DNA from: Clostridiales bacterium | GTDB lineage: Bacteria; Bacillota; Clostridia; Saccharofermentanales; Saccharofermentanaceae | Length of the DNA: 64,000 bases | Assembly: GCA_017428545.1 (NCBI GenBank) | Contig: JAFRQR010000002.1 | Coordinates: 62,001-126,000 of the forward strand | Reading direction: 5' to 3' | Program-made: the position numbers and the translations under genes | Part shown: in pieces, positions 17,189-25,566 of the stretch | Layout: each line of letters opens with the position of its first letter | How positions within the stretch are numbered: position 1 is the stretch's first letter | The notes under the pieces: model-generated | The model's input: the letters and a program-made list of their open reading frames with translations, nothing else | Told to the model about the DNA's origin: nothing | The model's database searches: none

Positions 17189-18313
17189 ATGACTTTCTTC
17201 TATAACGTACGAAAAGCAAGGAAGTTCCTTCAGGGTGTATTTGCAGTCGGTCAATGGAAATCATTGAAAGAAGCAGCCACCTTTATATATATTTGTGCCA
17301 CCGTGTTCCTTACCGTAGTCGGTATTTTCCTGTTTTCATTTTTAAGCTATATCATGGGATATAAAACCTTTGTGCCCATCAATCAGATGCCGAAGACTCA
17401 AGCCCTTACGCTTCTTACGATTACCATAGGAATGTTATTTATCGATTTTCTGACGGGTACCTTCTTCGTATGGCTGTATGACAAGATGATCATGGCTCCG
17501 ACAGAAAGCATCATTAAAGAGATCGAAAAGAAGACAGAAGCGGCGTCAGCTGCTTTTCCGGTGGAAATGCGCCAGCTCGTCGAAGAAAACCCGTTTATCA
17601 AGGTCTCTTCGACAGGCACCTGGGTTGATTCGATCGATAAGTATATTACGATCGCCGGAAACGAGAAATACTATGACGAGACAACAGGTTGCTTTAACAG
17701 AAAGTATTTCCAGCAGGTGCTTTCCGGAATGCTTAAGACCGAAATGCTTATTGATATTAAGACAAGTGGCAGTCTTAAAACATACGGAAGCCGCCAGTAC
17801 GCGATCTTTATGATCGATATTGACCACTTTAAACGTATCAACGATGAATTCGGCCACCAGTATGGTGACGTTATTCTGGCTCTTGTTGGAAAGACGCTTC
17901 GTAAGATCGTTGCCAATAAGGGCGTTGTTATTCGAAACGGCGGTGAGGAATTCCTCCTGATCGTATGCCTGAACTATCCTGAAAGTATGGAAAGTTATGC
18001 AGAAAATGTCCGTGCGGTCTTTGAAAAGAATGTCCGCATCACCGGACAGGGAGCAGGGAAGAACCGTCCCGTTACCTGCAGTATCGGCTATACGCCTTTT
18101 CCGCTTTTGCACGATCAGCCGACGGGCATCAGCGTCCAGGATCACGTAAAGATCGCTGACCAGGCAATGTATCTTTCAAAAACATGCGGCAGAAATACAT
18201 GGCGCGGAGTCGAAGAAGTGCATCCGCCGTATAATGAAGAGGAGATCAATAAGATGGTCGAATCTATCCTTTACGGCGAAAGTTCTCGATATATCCGCAT
18301 TTTGTGCCCGTAA
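17189..18313 (+). CDS. Membrane diguanylate cyclase (GGDEF domain)
   Basis: This 374-residue protein has two predicted membrane segments (about 31-57 and 72-96), a helical linker and a C-terminal GGDEF domain. Catalytic features are [17 protein letters not shown] and the active loop RNGGEEF (GGEEF at 251-255), an active-type sequence that should condense two GTP to c-di-GMP. No RxxD inhibitory site precedes the loop, so product inhibition is not expected. The N-terminal part has no recognised sensor domain. It is a single gene between pfp and rpsO. No c-di-GMP effector is seen in the window. Confidence 0.9.
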   Translation: MTFFYNVRKARKFLQGVFAVGQWKSLKEAATFIYICATVFLTVVGIFLFSFLSYIMGYKTFVPINQMPKTQALTLLTITIGMLFIDFLTGTFFVWLYDKMIMAPTESIIKEIEKKTEAASAAFPVEMRQLVEENPFIKVSSTGTWVDSIDKYITIAGNEKYYDETTGCFNRKYFQQVLSGMLKTEMLIDIKTSGSLKTYGSRQYAIFMIDIDHFKRINDEFGHQYGDVILALVGKTLRKIVANKGVVIRNGGEEFLLIVCLNYPESMESYAENVRAVFEKNVRITGQGAGKNRPVTCSIGYTPFPLLHDQPTGISVQDHVKIADQAMYLSKTCGRNTWRGVEEVHPPYNEEEINKMVESILYGESSRYIRILCP

Positions 18314-18316
18314 GTA

Positions 18317-18345
18317 TTTACAAGTTCTTTTCGATGTGCTATCAT
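18317..18345 (+). promoter_or_regulatory. Promoter of rpsO
   Basis: TTTACA (18317-18322) and TATCAT (18340-18345) are 17 nt apart. They begin right after the diguanylate cyclase stop and leave a leader of about 74 nt. Confidence 0.65.
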
Positions 18346-18374
18346 ACGCAAGTATTTTTCCGTGGACACAGTTT

Positions 18375-18392
18375 ATGGACGGTTCCGACCAT
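18375..18392 (+). ncRNA. Hairpin in the rpsO leader (possible S15 autoregulatory site)
   Basis: ATGGACGGTTCCGACCAT folds on itself (ATGG/CCAT and CGG/CCG with an A-A mismatch) 33 nt before the rpsO start. S15 represses its own mRNA in several bacteria by binding a leader structure. That role here is only inferred. Confidence 0.3.
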
Positions 18393-18425
18393 TTACTTTG
18401 CTACAGGACTATGGAGGTAAGAACA

Positions 18426-18689
18426 ATGGGACAGATCAACAAAGCTGAGATCATCAAAGAGTACGCTCTTAAAGAGGGTGACACAGGTTCTCCTGAGGTT
18501 CAGATCGCGATTCTTTCTGCTAGAATCAACCACCTGACTGAGCACCTGAAGGTTCATCCGAATGACCACCACTCCCGTCGTGGTCTGCTGATGCTCGTTG
18601 GTCAGAGAAGAGGTCTCCTCGACTATCTGGCAAAAATCGACATCGAGCGTTATCGTTCTATCATTGCTCGTCTGAACATCAGAAAGTAA
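18426..18689 (+). CDS. rpsO: 30S ribosomal protein S15
   Basis: This 87-residue S15 binds 16S rRNA in the platform of the small subunit. It contains the family signature [19 protein letters not shown] and [10 protein letters not shown]. The ATG at 18426 is preceded by GGAGG at 8 nt. Longer in-frame starts are not needed, since the length matches the family (88-89). It has its own promoter and terminator. pnp follows as a separate unit, the common rpsO-pnp neighbourhood. Confidence 0.97.
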   Translation: MGQINKAEIIKEYALKEGDTGSPEVQIAILSARINHLTEHLKVHPNDHHSRRGLLMLVGQRRGLLDYLAKIDIERYRSIIARLNIRK

Positions 18690-18710
18690 TGTCAACAATC
18701 AGAACAAAAG

Positions 18711-18741
18711 AAAGGCTGTTCCTTGCGGGACAGCCTTTTTC
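18711..18741 (+). terminator. Terminator of rpsO
   Basis: AAAGGCTGTTCC pairs with GGGACAGCCTTT around TTGC (one G-T pair), followed by TTTTT. Confidence 0.92.
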
Positions 18742-18763
18742 ATAGGTAATTTCGGTAAAAATC

Positions 18764-18792
18764 TTGATTTATTTCCCGCTTATCTATAATAT
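18764..18792 (+). promoter_or_regulatory. Promoter of pnp
   Basis: TTGATT (18764-18769) with TAATAT (18787-18792) at 17 nt, or the overlapping TATAAT (18785-18790) at 15 nt. The transcript would begin near 18800 with a leader of about 125 nt. Confidence 0.6.
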
Positions 18793-18831
18793 AGATATGT
18801 TGCGTTACTATGCGCACGGATATTTGATTTT

Positions 18832-18897
18832 AAGGGGAGTAGTGGGTAGATTGATATCCCGTCTCGAACGGAGTATGAATCTACAAGCTACCTCCTT
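18832..18897 (+). ncRNA. Structured leader RNA of pnp
   Basis: AAGGGGAGTAG (18832-18842) pairs with CTACCTCCTT (18888-18897), and inside it GTAGATT (18846-18852) pairs perfectly with AATCTAC (18878-18884). A small TCC-GT/ACGGA hairpin may top it. The 3' strand contains CCTCCTT, an anti-Shine-Dalgarno-like stretch, 28 nt before the pnp start, where the true site is GGAGG. PNPase autoregulates through a leader hairpin in Escherichia coli, but the structures are not comparable by eye. The first strand resembles the start of yybP-ykoY riboswitches, but the rest does not. Confidence 0.55.
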
Positions 18898-18925
18898 ATA
18901 AAACATAATAAATGGAGGTACATTT

Positions 18926-21184
18926 ATGGAACGTATTTTTAAGACCGAACTGGCCGGCCGTCCGATCGTCGTTGAGACAGGAAAGCTTGCCCAGTTCACA
19001 AACGGCGCCTGCCTTATCCGTTACGGTGAGACAGCGATCCTTTCCACTGTTACAGCTTCTAAGACACCGCGTGAGGGCGTTGACTTCTTCCCGCTGTCTG
19101 TTGATTACGAAGAGAAGATGTATGCTGTAGGTAAGATCCCGGGTGGTTATATCAAGAGAGAAGGCCGTCCTTCTGAGAAGGCGATCCTCACATCCCGTGT
19201 TATCGACCGTCCGATCCGTCCTTTGTTCCCGAAGGATCTGAGAAACGATGTAGTTGTTTCCAATATGGTCATGTCCGTTGATCAGGATTGCTCTCCTGAG
19301 ATCGCTGCTATGATCGGTACATCCATCGCGATCGCTATTTCCGATATTCCGTGGAATGGCCCGGTCGGTGGTGTCGTTCTCGGCCTGATCGGTGATGACG
19401 TTATCATCAACCCGACCGAAGAGCAGAGAAAAGAGAGCCGCATGTATGTAACTCTCGCAGGTACAGAAAAGAAGATCTGCATGGTTGAAGCCGGTGCAAA
19501 CGAAGTTCCGGATGAGACAATGCTCGAGGCAATCGCAATCGGTCATGAGAGCATCAAGGAGATCGTTAAGTTCATCAACAGCATCGTAGCCGAGATCGGT
19601 AAAGAGAAGTTCACTTACGAGTCTGCCGATGTTCCGGAAGAAGTATTTACAATGGTTAAGGACTTTGCATGGGACAAGATGCGTCAGGCAGTTCTTGCTG
19701 TAGATAAGTCCGTACGTGATGCAAATATCGATGCTCTTACCAAAGAGATCGAAGCTTATCTTACAGAGCAGAATGAAGAGTATCTGCCGTATCTGGCTGA
19801 TGCTGTTTATAAGCTTGAAAAGAAAGTTGTCCGTAACTATCTGTTTAAGGAGCATGTCCGTGTTGACGGCCGCCGTCTGGATGAGATCCGTCCGCTGTCC
19901 TGCGATGTAGGACTTCTGCCGCGTGTACATGGTTCCGGTCTGTTCCAGCGTGGTCAGACACAGGTAATGACAACATGTACGCTTGCTCCGCTTTCTTACG
20001 CTCAGACCCTGGATGGCCTGGATAACGAAGCATCCAAGCGTTACATGCACTATTACAACATGCCGGGTTACTCCGTTGGTGAGGCTAAGGCTTCCCGTTC
20101 TCCGGGACGTCGTGAGATCGGTCACGGTGCTCTCGCTGAGAGATCTCTTGTTCCGGTTCTGCCGTCTGAGGAAGAGTTCCCGTATGCGATCCGTACAGTA
20201 TCTGAGATCCTGATGTCCAACGGTTCCACATCCCAGGGTTCCGTCTGCGCAAGTACTCTTGCACTCATGGATGCAGGTGTTCCGATCAAAAAGCCGGTAG
20301 CAGGTATTTCTACAGGTCTTATCGTTAACGAAGAAGATGAGAATGACTTCCTCGTATTCATGGATATTCAGGGCATCGAAGACTTCTTCGGTGATATGGA
20401 CTTTAAGGTTGCCGGTACTGAAGACGGTATCACATCCATTCAGGTAGATATTAAGGTCGACGGTCTTTCCCTCGACATCATCCGCAAGGCTTTCGAACTG
20501 ACTCAGAAGGGCAGAAAGCAGATCATCAACGAAGTGCTGCTTCCGAGGATCTCTGCTCCGCGTGCTGAACTCAGTAAGTATGCTCCGAGAATCATCACCA
20601 TGCAGATCCCGGTCGACAAGATCCGTGAGGTCATCGGTTCCGGCGGAAAGGTTATCAACAAGATCATCGCTGATACAGGCGCGCAGATCGACATCAATGA
20701 TGACGGTATCCTGCACATCGCAACTCCTGATCAGGAAGCTGCTGCAAAGGCAATGGCAATCATCAAGGGTATCGTTGAAGATCCGGAAGTAGGTGTCGAG
20801 TACGAAGGTGTTGTTACACGCCTGATGCAGTTCGGTGCATTCGTAGAGTTCCTGCCGGGTAAGGAAGGTCTCGTACATATTTCCAAGATGGCTTGGGGCC
20901 GTGTGGAGAACGTTGAAGATGCCGTCAAGGAAGGTGACGTAGTTAAGGTCAAGCTCCTTGAGGTAGACAGCCAGGGCAGATACAACCTGTCTATGCGTGA
21001 CTGCATGGAGAAGCCGGAAGGTTTTGTTGAAGAAGAGAGCGCCCCGAGAAGAGGTGACCGTCCGAATCGTGAAAGAAGAGGCCGCGGTGACCGTTTCGAG
21101 AAGCGTCAGAGAAGAGATTTTGCTGACAATTCTTCCGCTGAAGAAGAGGCTCCGCATCCGGGTTCCCGCTCCCGCGAATTCTGA
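18926..21184 (+). CDS. pnp: Polyribonucleotide nucleotidyltransferase (PNPase)
   Basis: This 752-residue 3'-5' phosphorolytic exoribonuclease takes part in mRNA decay. It has two RNase PH domains (the first from residue 1; the second begins around 310 with VRVDGRRLDEIRPLSCDVGLL), then a KH domain with IREVIGSGGKVINKI and an S1 domain (VGVEYEGVVTRLMQFGAFVE). A basic/acidic disordered tail (about 705-752, RRGDRPNRERRGRGDR) follows. The catalytic region includes SPGRREIGHGALAERSL. The start ATG follows GGAGG. Its strongly biased codon use points to high expression. It is a monocistronic unit with a terminator at 21215. Confidence 0.97.
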   Translation: MERIFKTELAGRPIVVETGKLAQFTNGACLIRYGETAILSTVTASKTPREGVDFFPLSVDYEEKMYAVGKIPGGYIKREGRPSEKAILTSRVIDRPIRPLFPKDLRNDVVVSNMVMSVDQDCSPEIAAMIGTSIAIAISDIPWNGPVGGVVLGLIGDDVIINPTEEQRKESRMYVTLAGTEKKICMVEAGANEVPDETMLEAIAIGHESIKEIVKFINSIVAEIGKEKFTYESADVPEEVFTMVKDFAWDKMRQAVLAVDKSVRDANIDALTKEIEAYLTEQNEEYLPYLADAVYKLEKKVVRNYLFKEHVRVDGRRLDEIRPLSCDVGLLPRVHGSGLFQRGQTQVMTTCTLAPLSYAQTLDGLDNEASKRYMHYYNMPGYSVGEAKASRSPGRREIGHGALAERSLVPVLPSEEEFPYAIRTVSEILMSNGSTSQGSVCASTLALMDAGVPIKKPVAGISTGLIVNEEDENDFLVFMDIQGIEDFFGDMDFKVAGTEDGITSIQVDIKVDGLSLDIIRKAFELTQKGRKQIINEVLLPRISAPRAELSKYAPRIITMQIPVDKIREVIGSGGKVINKIIADTGAQIDINDDGILHIATPDQEAAAKAMAIIKGIVEDPEVGVEYEGVVTRLMQFGAFVEFLPGKEGLVHISKMAWGRVENVEDAVKEGDVVKVKLLEVDSQGRYNLSMRDCMEKPEGFVEEESAPRRGDRPNRERRGRGDRFEKRQRRDFADNSSAEEEAPHPGSRSREF

Positions 21185-21214
21185 TTCTTTCAGAATAAAA
21201 TATTGAAATCAGTT

Positions 21215-21250
21215 AAAGGGCTGTTCCGATTATCGGAACAGCCCTTTTTT
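21215..21250 (+). terminator. Terminator of pnp
   Basis: A perfect 16-bp stem (AAAGGGCTGTTCCGAT and its complement) with a single T between the arms in the drawn form, followed by a run of T. Confidence 0.93.
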
Positions 21251-21308
21251 ATTAGATTTTCAGGCATTTATTTCTTCGTTTGTGTCCGTTTAATTTCATC
21301 TCATTTTG

Positions 21309-21336
21309 TTGACACATAACCTCATTGTGTTAGAAT
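21309..21336 (+). promoter_or_regulatory. Promoter of tRNA-Pro
   Basis: TTGACA (21309-21314) and TAGAAT (21331-21336) are separated by 16 nt, and the tRNA begins 12 nt later. Confidence 0.8.
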
Positions 21337-21347
21337 TTTATTAGCGT

Positions 21348-21424
21348 CGGGGTGTAGCTCAGCTGGCTAGAGTGCTTGCTTGGGGTGCAAGAGGTCGCCT
21401 GTTCAAGTCAGGTCACTCCGACCA
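21348..21424 (+). tRNA. tRNA-Pro (anticodon GGG)
   Basis: This 77-nt tRNA has acceptor CGGGGTG/CACTCCG, D arm GCTC...GAGT, anticodon stem CTTGC/GCAAG with loop TTGGGGT (anticodon GGG followed by G37), and a T arm containing GTTCAAGTC. The CCA end is encoded. C1-G72 and G36-G37 are proline identity elements. It reads CCC and CCU codons. It is a single tRNA with its own promoter, and its transcript may run into the zinc-ribbon gene 30 nt downstream. Confidence 0.93.
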
Positions 21425-21454
21425 CTTCTACATTAAATAGATGGAGGTATTATT

Positions 21455-22348
21455 ATGTTTTGCACTAAATGTGGTCAATCTTTTCCGGATGGAAGTGCTG
21501 CATGTCCTTTCTGCGGACAGCCTGTAGCACCGATGACACCGGCTCAGCCGGCAGCTCCTGCAGCTCCTGTTGTAGCACCTGTTGCTCCTGCAGCTCCTCA
21601 GGCTCCCGCTGCTCCTGCTCAGCCTGTTGATCCAAATGCTTATGCTCAGCCGCAGCAGCCTGTATATCAGCAGCCTGTTCCGGGCGCTGCACCTGTTGCA
21701 CCTGTAGCTCCGAGCAATCCGATCACTTACGATATCGGAGGATTCCTGGGTCAGTTCTTTAAGGATCCTTCCGGTGCTATCTTCAGCAGAGCTGAAAAGA
21801 AGCACTGGCTCCTGGGCCTTACTTTCCCGGTATTCTACGTTATCATGAACTTTATCTTTAAGATCATCAACAAAGAAACAGCTATGACTGACTTTGCTAC
21901 GCTGGTCAATGCTGCTTTCAAGGGTAAGGATGGCCCGTCTGTCGGCGGTTATGCTTTCTCTATGTTGATCGTTGAAGCACTTGCTATCGGTGTTTTCCTT
22001 CTGATGATCTTCCTGCTGTCCAATGCTTTCGGCGTTAAGAAGGATGATTTCCAGACGATCATCGCCTGGAATGGTCTTGCTTTCTTCCCTCTGGCAGCTG
22101 CGAGTATTATTTGCGGATTCAGCGAAGCTATCTACATCGCCATGGATGCCAAGGTATTCAACCTGACCGGTGTTTTCTCCGGAGTTGCGTTCCTGTTCCT
22201 TATTCTGATGAGCCTTGAGTATTTCACCAAGAACCTTACACAGCGTGGAACAAGATTTAAGGCGATTATGCTGACGATCACATCTTCTGCTATCGCACAG
22301 GTTGCTTTCGTATTCTTCAGATGGATCGACAATAAGATCCTGTTCTGA
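21455..22348 (+). CDS. Zinc-ribbon membrane protein with Yip1-like domain
   Basis: This 297-residue protein begins with a double-Cys zinc ribbon (C3, C6, C17, C20: MFCTKCGQ...CPFCGQ). A long Pro/Ala/Gln-rich linker covers about 24-92. About five hydrophobic segments between about 120 and 290 are arranged like the Yip1 membrane domain. The function of this common Firmicutes architecture is not known to me. The ribbon would sit in the cytoplasm. GGAGG lies 8 nt before the ATG. No dedicated promoter is evident after the tRNA. A terminator follows. Confidence 0.75.
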   Translation: MFCTKCGQSFPDGSAACPFCGQPVAPMTPAQPAAPAAPVVAPVAPAAPQAPAAPAQPVDPNAYAQPQQPVYQQPVPGAAPVAPVAPSNPITYDIGGFLGQFFKDPSGAIFSRAEKKHWLLGLTFPVFYVIMNFIFKIINKETAMTDFATLVNAAFKGKDGPSVGGYAFSMLIVEALAIGVFLLMIFLLSNAFGVKKDDFQTIIAWNGLAFFPLAAASIICGFSEAIYIAMDAKVFNLTGVFSGVAFLFLILMSLEYFTKNLTQRGTRFKAIMLTITSSAIAQVAFVFFRWIDNKILF

Positions 22349-22375
22349 TACAAGATTGACCAATCAAATAAATAG

Positions 22376-22407
22376 AAGGACTGTTCCTTTTGGAACAGTC
22401 CTTTTTG
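22376..22407 (+). terminator. Terminator after the zinc-ribbon gene
   Basis: AAGGACTGTTCC pairs with GGAACAGTCCTT around TTTT, followed by TTT. It can also serve the leftward SDR gene. Confidence 0.92.
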
Positions 22408-22434
22408 TATACATTCATATCGAATTAAAAGCTC

Positions 22435-23175
22435 TTACGTGATGTATCCGCCGTTTACGCCTAATACCTGACCGGTAATGAATGATGAGGTATCGTCGGC
22501 AAGATAGAAGATGGCATCGGCTACTTCCTCCGGAGATCCGATACGGCAGAGGGGAGTCTCGTCACAGAGCGCTTTTCGAGTTTCGTCATCAAGAACGGAG
22601 TTCATCTCGGTGTCGATGACACCCGGGGCGACACAGTTAACACGGATGTTAGAGGGACCGACTTCCTGGGCGAGAGCCTTAGTAAAGCCGATGATCGCCG
22701 CTTTTGAAGTAGAATAACAAACTTCACAGGAAGCTCCGCAGACACCCCACATAGAGGAAACGGTGACGATGTTACCGCTGTGGCGCGAGATCATGGACGG
22801 AAGGATCGTATGGACAACATTAAAAAGTCCGCCGATATTGGTGTCCATGATACGGTTCCATTCAGAAGGAGTCGTCTTGGTGAAAAGCTCTATCTTAGAT
22901 ACTCCGGCATTACTTACGAGAACATCGACAGGACCGAAAGTATCTACCGCTTCGGAAACTGCGGACTCCACAGCGTCCAGATCGCGGACGTCGACTTTGT
23001 AGCAAAGGACATCATAGGTTATATCGTGGATCTTTGATCTCGTATACTCGGCAGATTCGTCATCCGCCCTGTAAAAGAACGTGACCTTATAACCCGCTTT
23101 TGCAAACCGATAAGCAGTAGCTGCGCCGATGCCTCGGGAACCACCTGTGATCAGGCAATGTTTGCGTTGTTCCAT
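22435..23175 (-). CDS. SDR-family 3-oxoacyl-ACP reductase-like protein
   Basis: This 246-residue classical short-chain dehydrogenase has the cofactor motif TGGSRGIGAATAY, the SNAG motif, and a catalytic triad of Ser in VSSMWG with Tyr and Lys in CYSTSKAA. The C terminus SFITGQVLGVNGGYIT is typical of FabG-like proteins. It likely reduces a keto group with NADPH. It is not next to fatty-acid synthesis genes, so FabG is possible but not assured and no symbol is given. It is divergent from the acidic membrane protein at 23313. Confidence 0.88.
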   Translation of the reverse strand: MEQRKHCLITGGSRGIGAATAYRFAKAGYKVTFFYRADDESAEYTRSKIHDITYDVLCYKVDVRDLDAVESAVSEAVDTFGPVDVLVSNAGVSKIELFTKTTPSEWNRIMDTNIGGLFNVVHTILPSMISRHSGNIVTVSSMWGVCGASCEVCYSTSKAAIIGFTKALAQEVGPSNIRVNCVAPGVIDTEMNSVLDDETRKALCDETPLCRIGSPEEVADAIFYLADDTSSFITGQVLGVNGGYIT

Positions 23176-23206
23176 GATCTGTCACCTCTATTAAATCTAT
23201 GTTTTA

Positions 23207-23235
23207 ATCGTATCTGAGAATTTGTGATATGACAA
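23207..23235 (-). promoter_or_regulatory. Promoter of the SDR gene
   Basis: On the minus strand TTGTCA (23230-23235) and TACGAT (23207-23212) are 17 nt apart, about 31 nt before the start codon. Confidence 0.6.
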
Positions 23236-23253
23236 GAAGAGAGGGTAAAATAG

Positions 23254-23281
23254 TTGCGGATTTTTGAATTCATGATATTAT
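23254..23281 (+). promoter_or_regulatory. Promoter of the acidic membrane protein gene
   Basis: TTGCGG (23254-23259) and TATTAT (23276-23281) are separated by 16 nt, about 31 nt before the ATG. It is divergent from the SDR promoter. Confidence 0.5.
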
Positions 23282-23312
23282 CTCTTTAGTGCTATTTTGA
23301 AAGGTAGAACAT

Positions 23313-24467
23313 ATGGCTAAGTATTTAGAGAACGAGAATGAATCGCCGGAAGTTGACCTTAAGAACCTTACCGTCAAACTGGCAGGTATGGGACTCGATG
23401 AAGAGATCGAGGACGTGATTCCGGGTAAAAAGGAAAAGAAAGATAAGAAGTCGGCCGATCAGGCGGATCCTGCTGATAAAGAAGAGGATAAGCCGGAAGA
23501 AGAGGCAGCTGATGAAAAGAAGTCCGAAGAGGAAGCAGAGTCTGAAGATGAAGCTGAGTCTGAGGAGATCTCTGATGAAGAGAAAGAATTCTTTGAAAAG
23601 AGAGCGGCTGAAAGAGATCTGACATTGGAAAAGGTCGAAGCACTGGAAGAAGAAATGGAATCTTCCGATGACAAAGCACAGAAACTAGGTGCTCTTGATA
23701 CGATCGTAAAGAAAAACGAAAAGCCTACGATCATTAAAGAGAAGAAGAAAGCCAAGCTCGACGGTATCGCCATCGCCGGCATTGTTCTTGCGATCTTAGC
23801 GCTTCTCGGAGGTGCTTTCTACATCTATAGATCCGTGCATCAGGAGCCGAACCTTGGTATTACCGAAAGACAGTTCCGTGTAAACTACTATCAGTCTCCG
23901 ATCTATGCCAACGTTTGCTCTTTGGGATTCAATATTCCGGAGCCGACATACCACGAAGATAAAGAAAAGGCTGCTGCCACAAGCACGAATGCCGATGGGT
24001 CCACGGTTGCCGCCGAAACTACTGCTGCAGTTGTTGATCCGACAGCGGTTACGACCGAGGAAAAATCCAGGTACCGCTATTTCGAGTCTCTTATCAAGAA
24101 CGATTATGAGATCCTTCCGATTTTTGTCACAGGCTGTGAATGCAGAAGCAACAACTATCTGAAGACGATCCGTTTCTTTGCGGTAGCTGATACTCAGGAT
24201 GAATTCGATACCTTGAACGTCCTTTATGCGGCATTCCTTCAGTCTTTCTATGTAGGAACTGACAGTCAGGTTTGCCTTGACAAGGTCAAGAATGCATACA
24301 GCCAGTCCGTGCAATCCACGGAGATCGGCGTCCCGGTAAAAGACGGAGATCTTGCCTATGTCGTAACTCATTCGAATATCGACGGAGTTCCTTGCTATGT
24401 TCTGGACATCATGCCGGCTAAAGAAGCTGATGATTATGTCTTTGTAAACTCTATCGGTAACGATTGA
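23313..24467 (+). CDS. Single-pass membrane protein with acidic cytoplasmic region (unknown function)
   Basis: I do not recognise this 384-residue protein. Residues about 45-120 are extremely rich in Glu, Asp and Lys. A Lys-rich stretch (KEKKKAK) precedes one membrane helix at about 150-173. The remaining 210 residues would be outside, with an Ala/Thr-rich patch around 215-240 and a folded domain with Cys pairs (TGCECRSNN; QVCLDK). By the positive-inside rule the N terminus is cytoplasmic. The acidic tail could bind a basic partner. It stands alone, with a terminator after it. Confidence 0.6.
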   Translation: MAKYLENENESPEVDLKNLTVKLAGMGLDEEIEDVIPGKKEKKDKKSADQADPADKEEDKPEEEAADEKKSEEEAESEDEAESEEISDEEKEFFEKRAAERDLTLEKVEALEEEMESSDDKAQKLGALDTIVKKNEKPTIIKEKKKAKLDGIAIAGIVLAILALLGGAFYIYRSVHQEPNLGITERQFRVNYYQSPIYANVCSLGFNIPEPTYHEDKEKAAATSTNADGSTVAAETTAAVVDPTAVTTEEKSRYRYFESLIKNDYEILPIFVTGCECRSNNYLKTIRFFAVADTQDEFDTLNVLYAAFLQSFYVGTDSQVCLDKVKNAYSQSVQSTEIGVPVKDGDLAYVVTHSNIDGVPCYVLDIMPAKEADDYVFVNSIGND

Positions 24468-24490
24468 TACTATTTCCCGAGAAACTTCAG

Positions 24491-24522
24491 GCAGCCGTTT
24501 CGTTGAGACGGCTGCTTTTTTT
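24491..24522 (+). terminator. Terminator after the acidic membrane protein gene
   Basis: GCAGCCGTTTC pairs with GAGACGGCTGC (one G-T pair) around GTT and is followed by seven T. Confidence 0.92.
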
Positions 24523-24528
24523 ATATAC

Positions 24529-24560
24529 GAAAAAAGGACTGTCTTTCTAGACAGTCCTTT
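24529..24560 (-). terminator. Terminator of tRNA-Trp
   Basis: On the minus strand AAAAGGACTGTCT pairs with AGACAGTCCTTTT immediately after the tRNA 3' end. It stands back to back with the rightward terminator at 24491. Confidence 0.88.
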
Positions 24561-24635
24561 TGGCAGGGGAGACACGATTCGAACATGCAACCAGCGGTTT
24601 TGGAGACCGCTGCTCTACCATTGAGCCACTCCCCT
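24561..24635 (-). tRNA. tRNA-Trp (anticodon CCA)
   Basis: This 75-nt tRNA lies on the minus strand. The acceptor is AGGGGAG/CTCCCCT with discriminator G and an encoded CCA. The anticodon stem GCGGT/ACCGC holds loop CTCCAAA (anticodon CCA), and the T arm has GTTCGAATC. It reads UGG. It has its own promoter and terminator. Confidence 0.95.
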
Positions 24636-24675
24636 AGGTATGTGGCTGTTTGACAATGATCAAACAACATGCATT

Positions 24676-24704
24676 AGTTTACTCAAGTGTTTGCATGATG
24701 TCAA
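24676..24704 (-). promoter_or_regulatory. Promoter of tRNA-Trp
   Basis: On the minus strand TTGACA (24699-24704) and TAAACT (24676-24681) are 17 nt apart. The element interlocks with the divergent proC promoter. Confidence 0.65.
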
Positions 24705-24719
24705 GTAGAATGTTATGAT
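24691..24719 (+). promoter_or_regulatory. Promoter of the proC operon
   Basis: TTGCAT (24691-24696) and TATGAT (24714-24719) are 17 nt apart, 41 bp before proC. Its -35 lies 2 nt from the -35 of the tRNA-Trp promoter on the other strand. Confidence 0.65.
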
Positions 24720-24759
24720 TTTATAGAATAGGAAGAAAAGGCAAAAGAGGTGTATTTAC

Positions 24760-25563
24760 ATGGTATTTTCAGTAATCGGAACAGGAAATATGGGCCGCGC
24801 TCTCGTAGGCGGTTTCATAAAGAGCGGAATGTTGATTCCAAAAGATGTCCGTTTATGTGATATTGATGAGAAAAAAGTAACGGAACTGGCTTCCGAAACA
24901 GGCTGTCAGCCGTATACGGATGCTTCTTTGGCAGTAAAAGAAGCAGATTATATTCTTCTCGCGGTCAAACCGCAGGTTTTCGATCAGACAGTCCGTTCGA
25001 TTTCCGAGAACATTAAGGATGGCGCTGTCGTCATTTCTATTGCAGCTTCCGTGACTTTGGACCGTATCGAACGGCTTCTTAATCCGGGATCGGCGATCGT
25101 TCGTGTTATGCCGAATACTCCGGCTCTCGTCGGTGCCAGCGTATGTGCCGTATGCACACGTAATGTTGATGCTGAGAAGAGTGCATTTGTTGAAAAGCTT
25201 CTGGGAACATGCGGTATTGTCGTTCCTTGCGATGAAAAGACGCTGGATGCGATCGGATGCGTTTCTGGAACCGGTCCTGCCTATGTCATGCTCTTTATCG
25301 AGGCTTTGGCAGATGCTGCCGTAAAACTCGGTATTCCGAGAAAGACTGCACTGGATATCGCTGCTATGACCGTTTACGGCTCAGGAAAACTCATGGTCGA
25401 GACAGGCACACATCCTGCCATCCTTAAAGATCAGGTATGTTCTCCCGGCGGAACGACGATCGAAGGTGTTCTTGCGCTTGAAAAAGGCGGACTGAGAGCT
25501 ACAGTAGAGGATGCCGTAATTGCTGCTGATCTTAAGACCAAGGCTCTTGCAGGAGGAAAATGA
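24760..25563 (+). CDS. proC: Pyrroline-5-carboxylate reductase
   Basis: This 267-residue enzyme reduces P5C to proline with NAD(P)H. The N-terminal Rossmann motif is GTGNMGRALVGG. The C-terminal signature QVCSPGGTTIEGVLALEKGGLR matches the ProC family, and VMPNTPALVG is also diagnostic. It heads a very tight operon that continues with rnhA after 3 nt and runs to murJ at 33139. The link to RNase HI and FtsK is positional only. Confidence 0.95.
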   Translation: MVFSVIGTGNMGRALVGGFIKSGMLIPKDVRLCDIDEKKVTELASETGCQPYTDASLAVKEADYILLAVKPQVFDQTVRSISENIKDGAVVISIAASVTLDRIERLLNPGSAIVRVMPNTPALVGASVCAVCTRNVDAEKSAFVEKLLGTCGIVVPCDEKTLDAIGCVSGTGPAYVMLFIEALADAAVKLGIPRKTALDIAAMTVYGSGKLMVETGTHPAILKDQVCSPGGTTIEGVLALEKGGLRATVEDAVIAADLKTKALAGGK

Positions 25564-25566
25564 TCC

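Noticed and set aside
18831..18900. yybP-ykoY manganese riboswitch before pnp
   Set aside because: Only the first strand looks similar. The other conserved loop is missing and the element is too short, so I list it only as a structured leader.
18896..21157. 753-codon open frame on the minus strand across pnp
   Set aside because: It lies in exact antisense codon register to pnp, has no ribosome site, and encodes a Cys/Leu/Arg-rich protein without motifs. It results from biased codon use in pnp.
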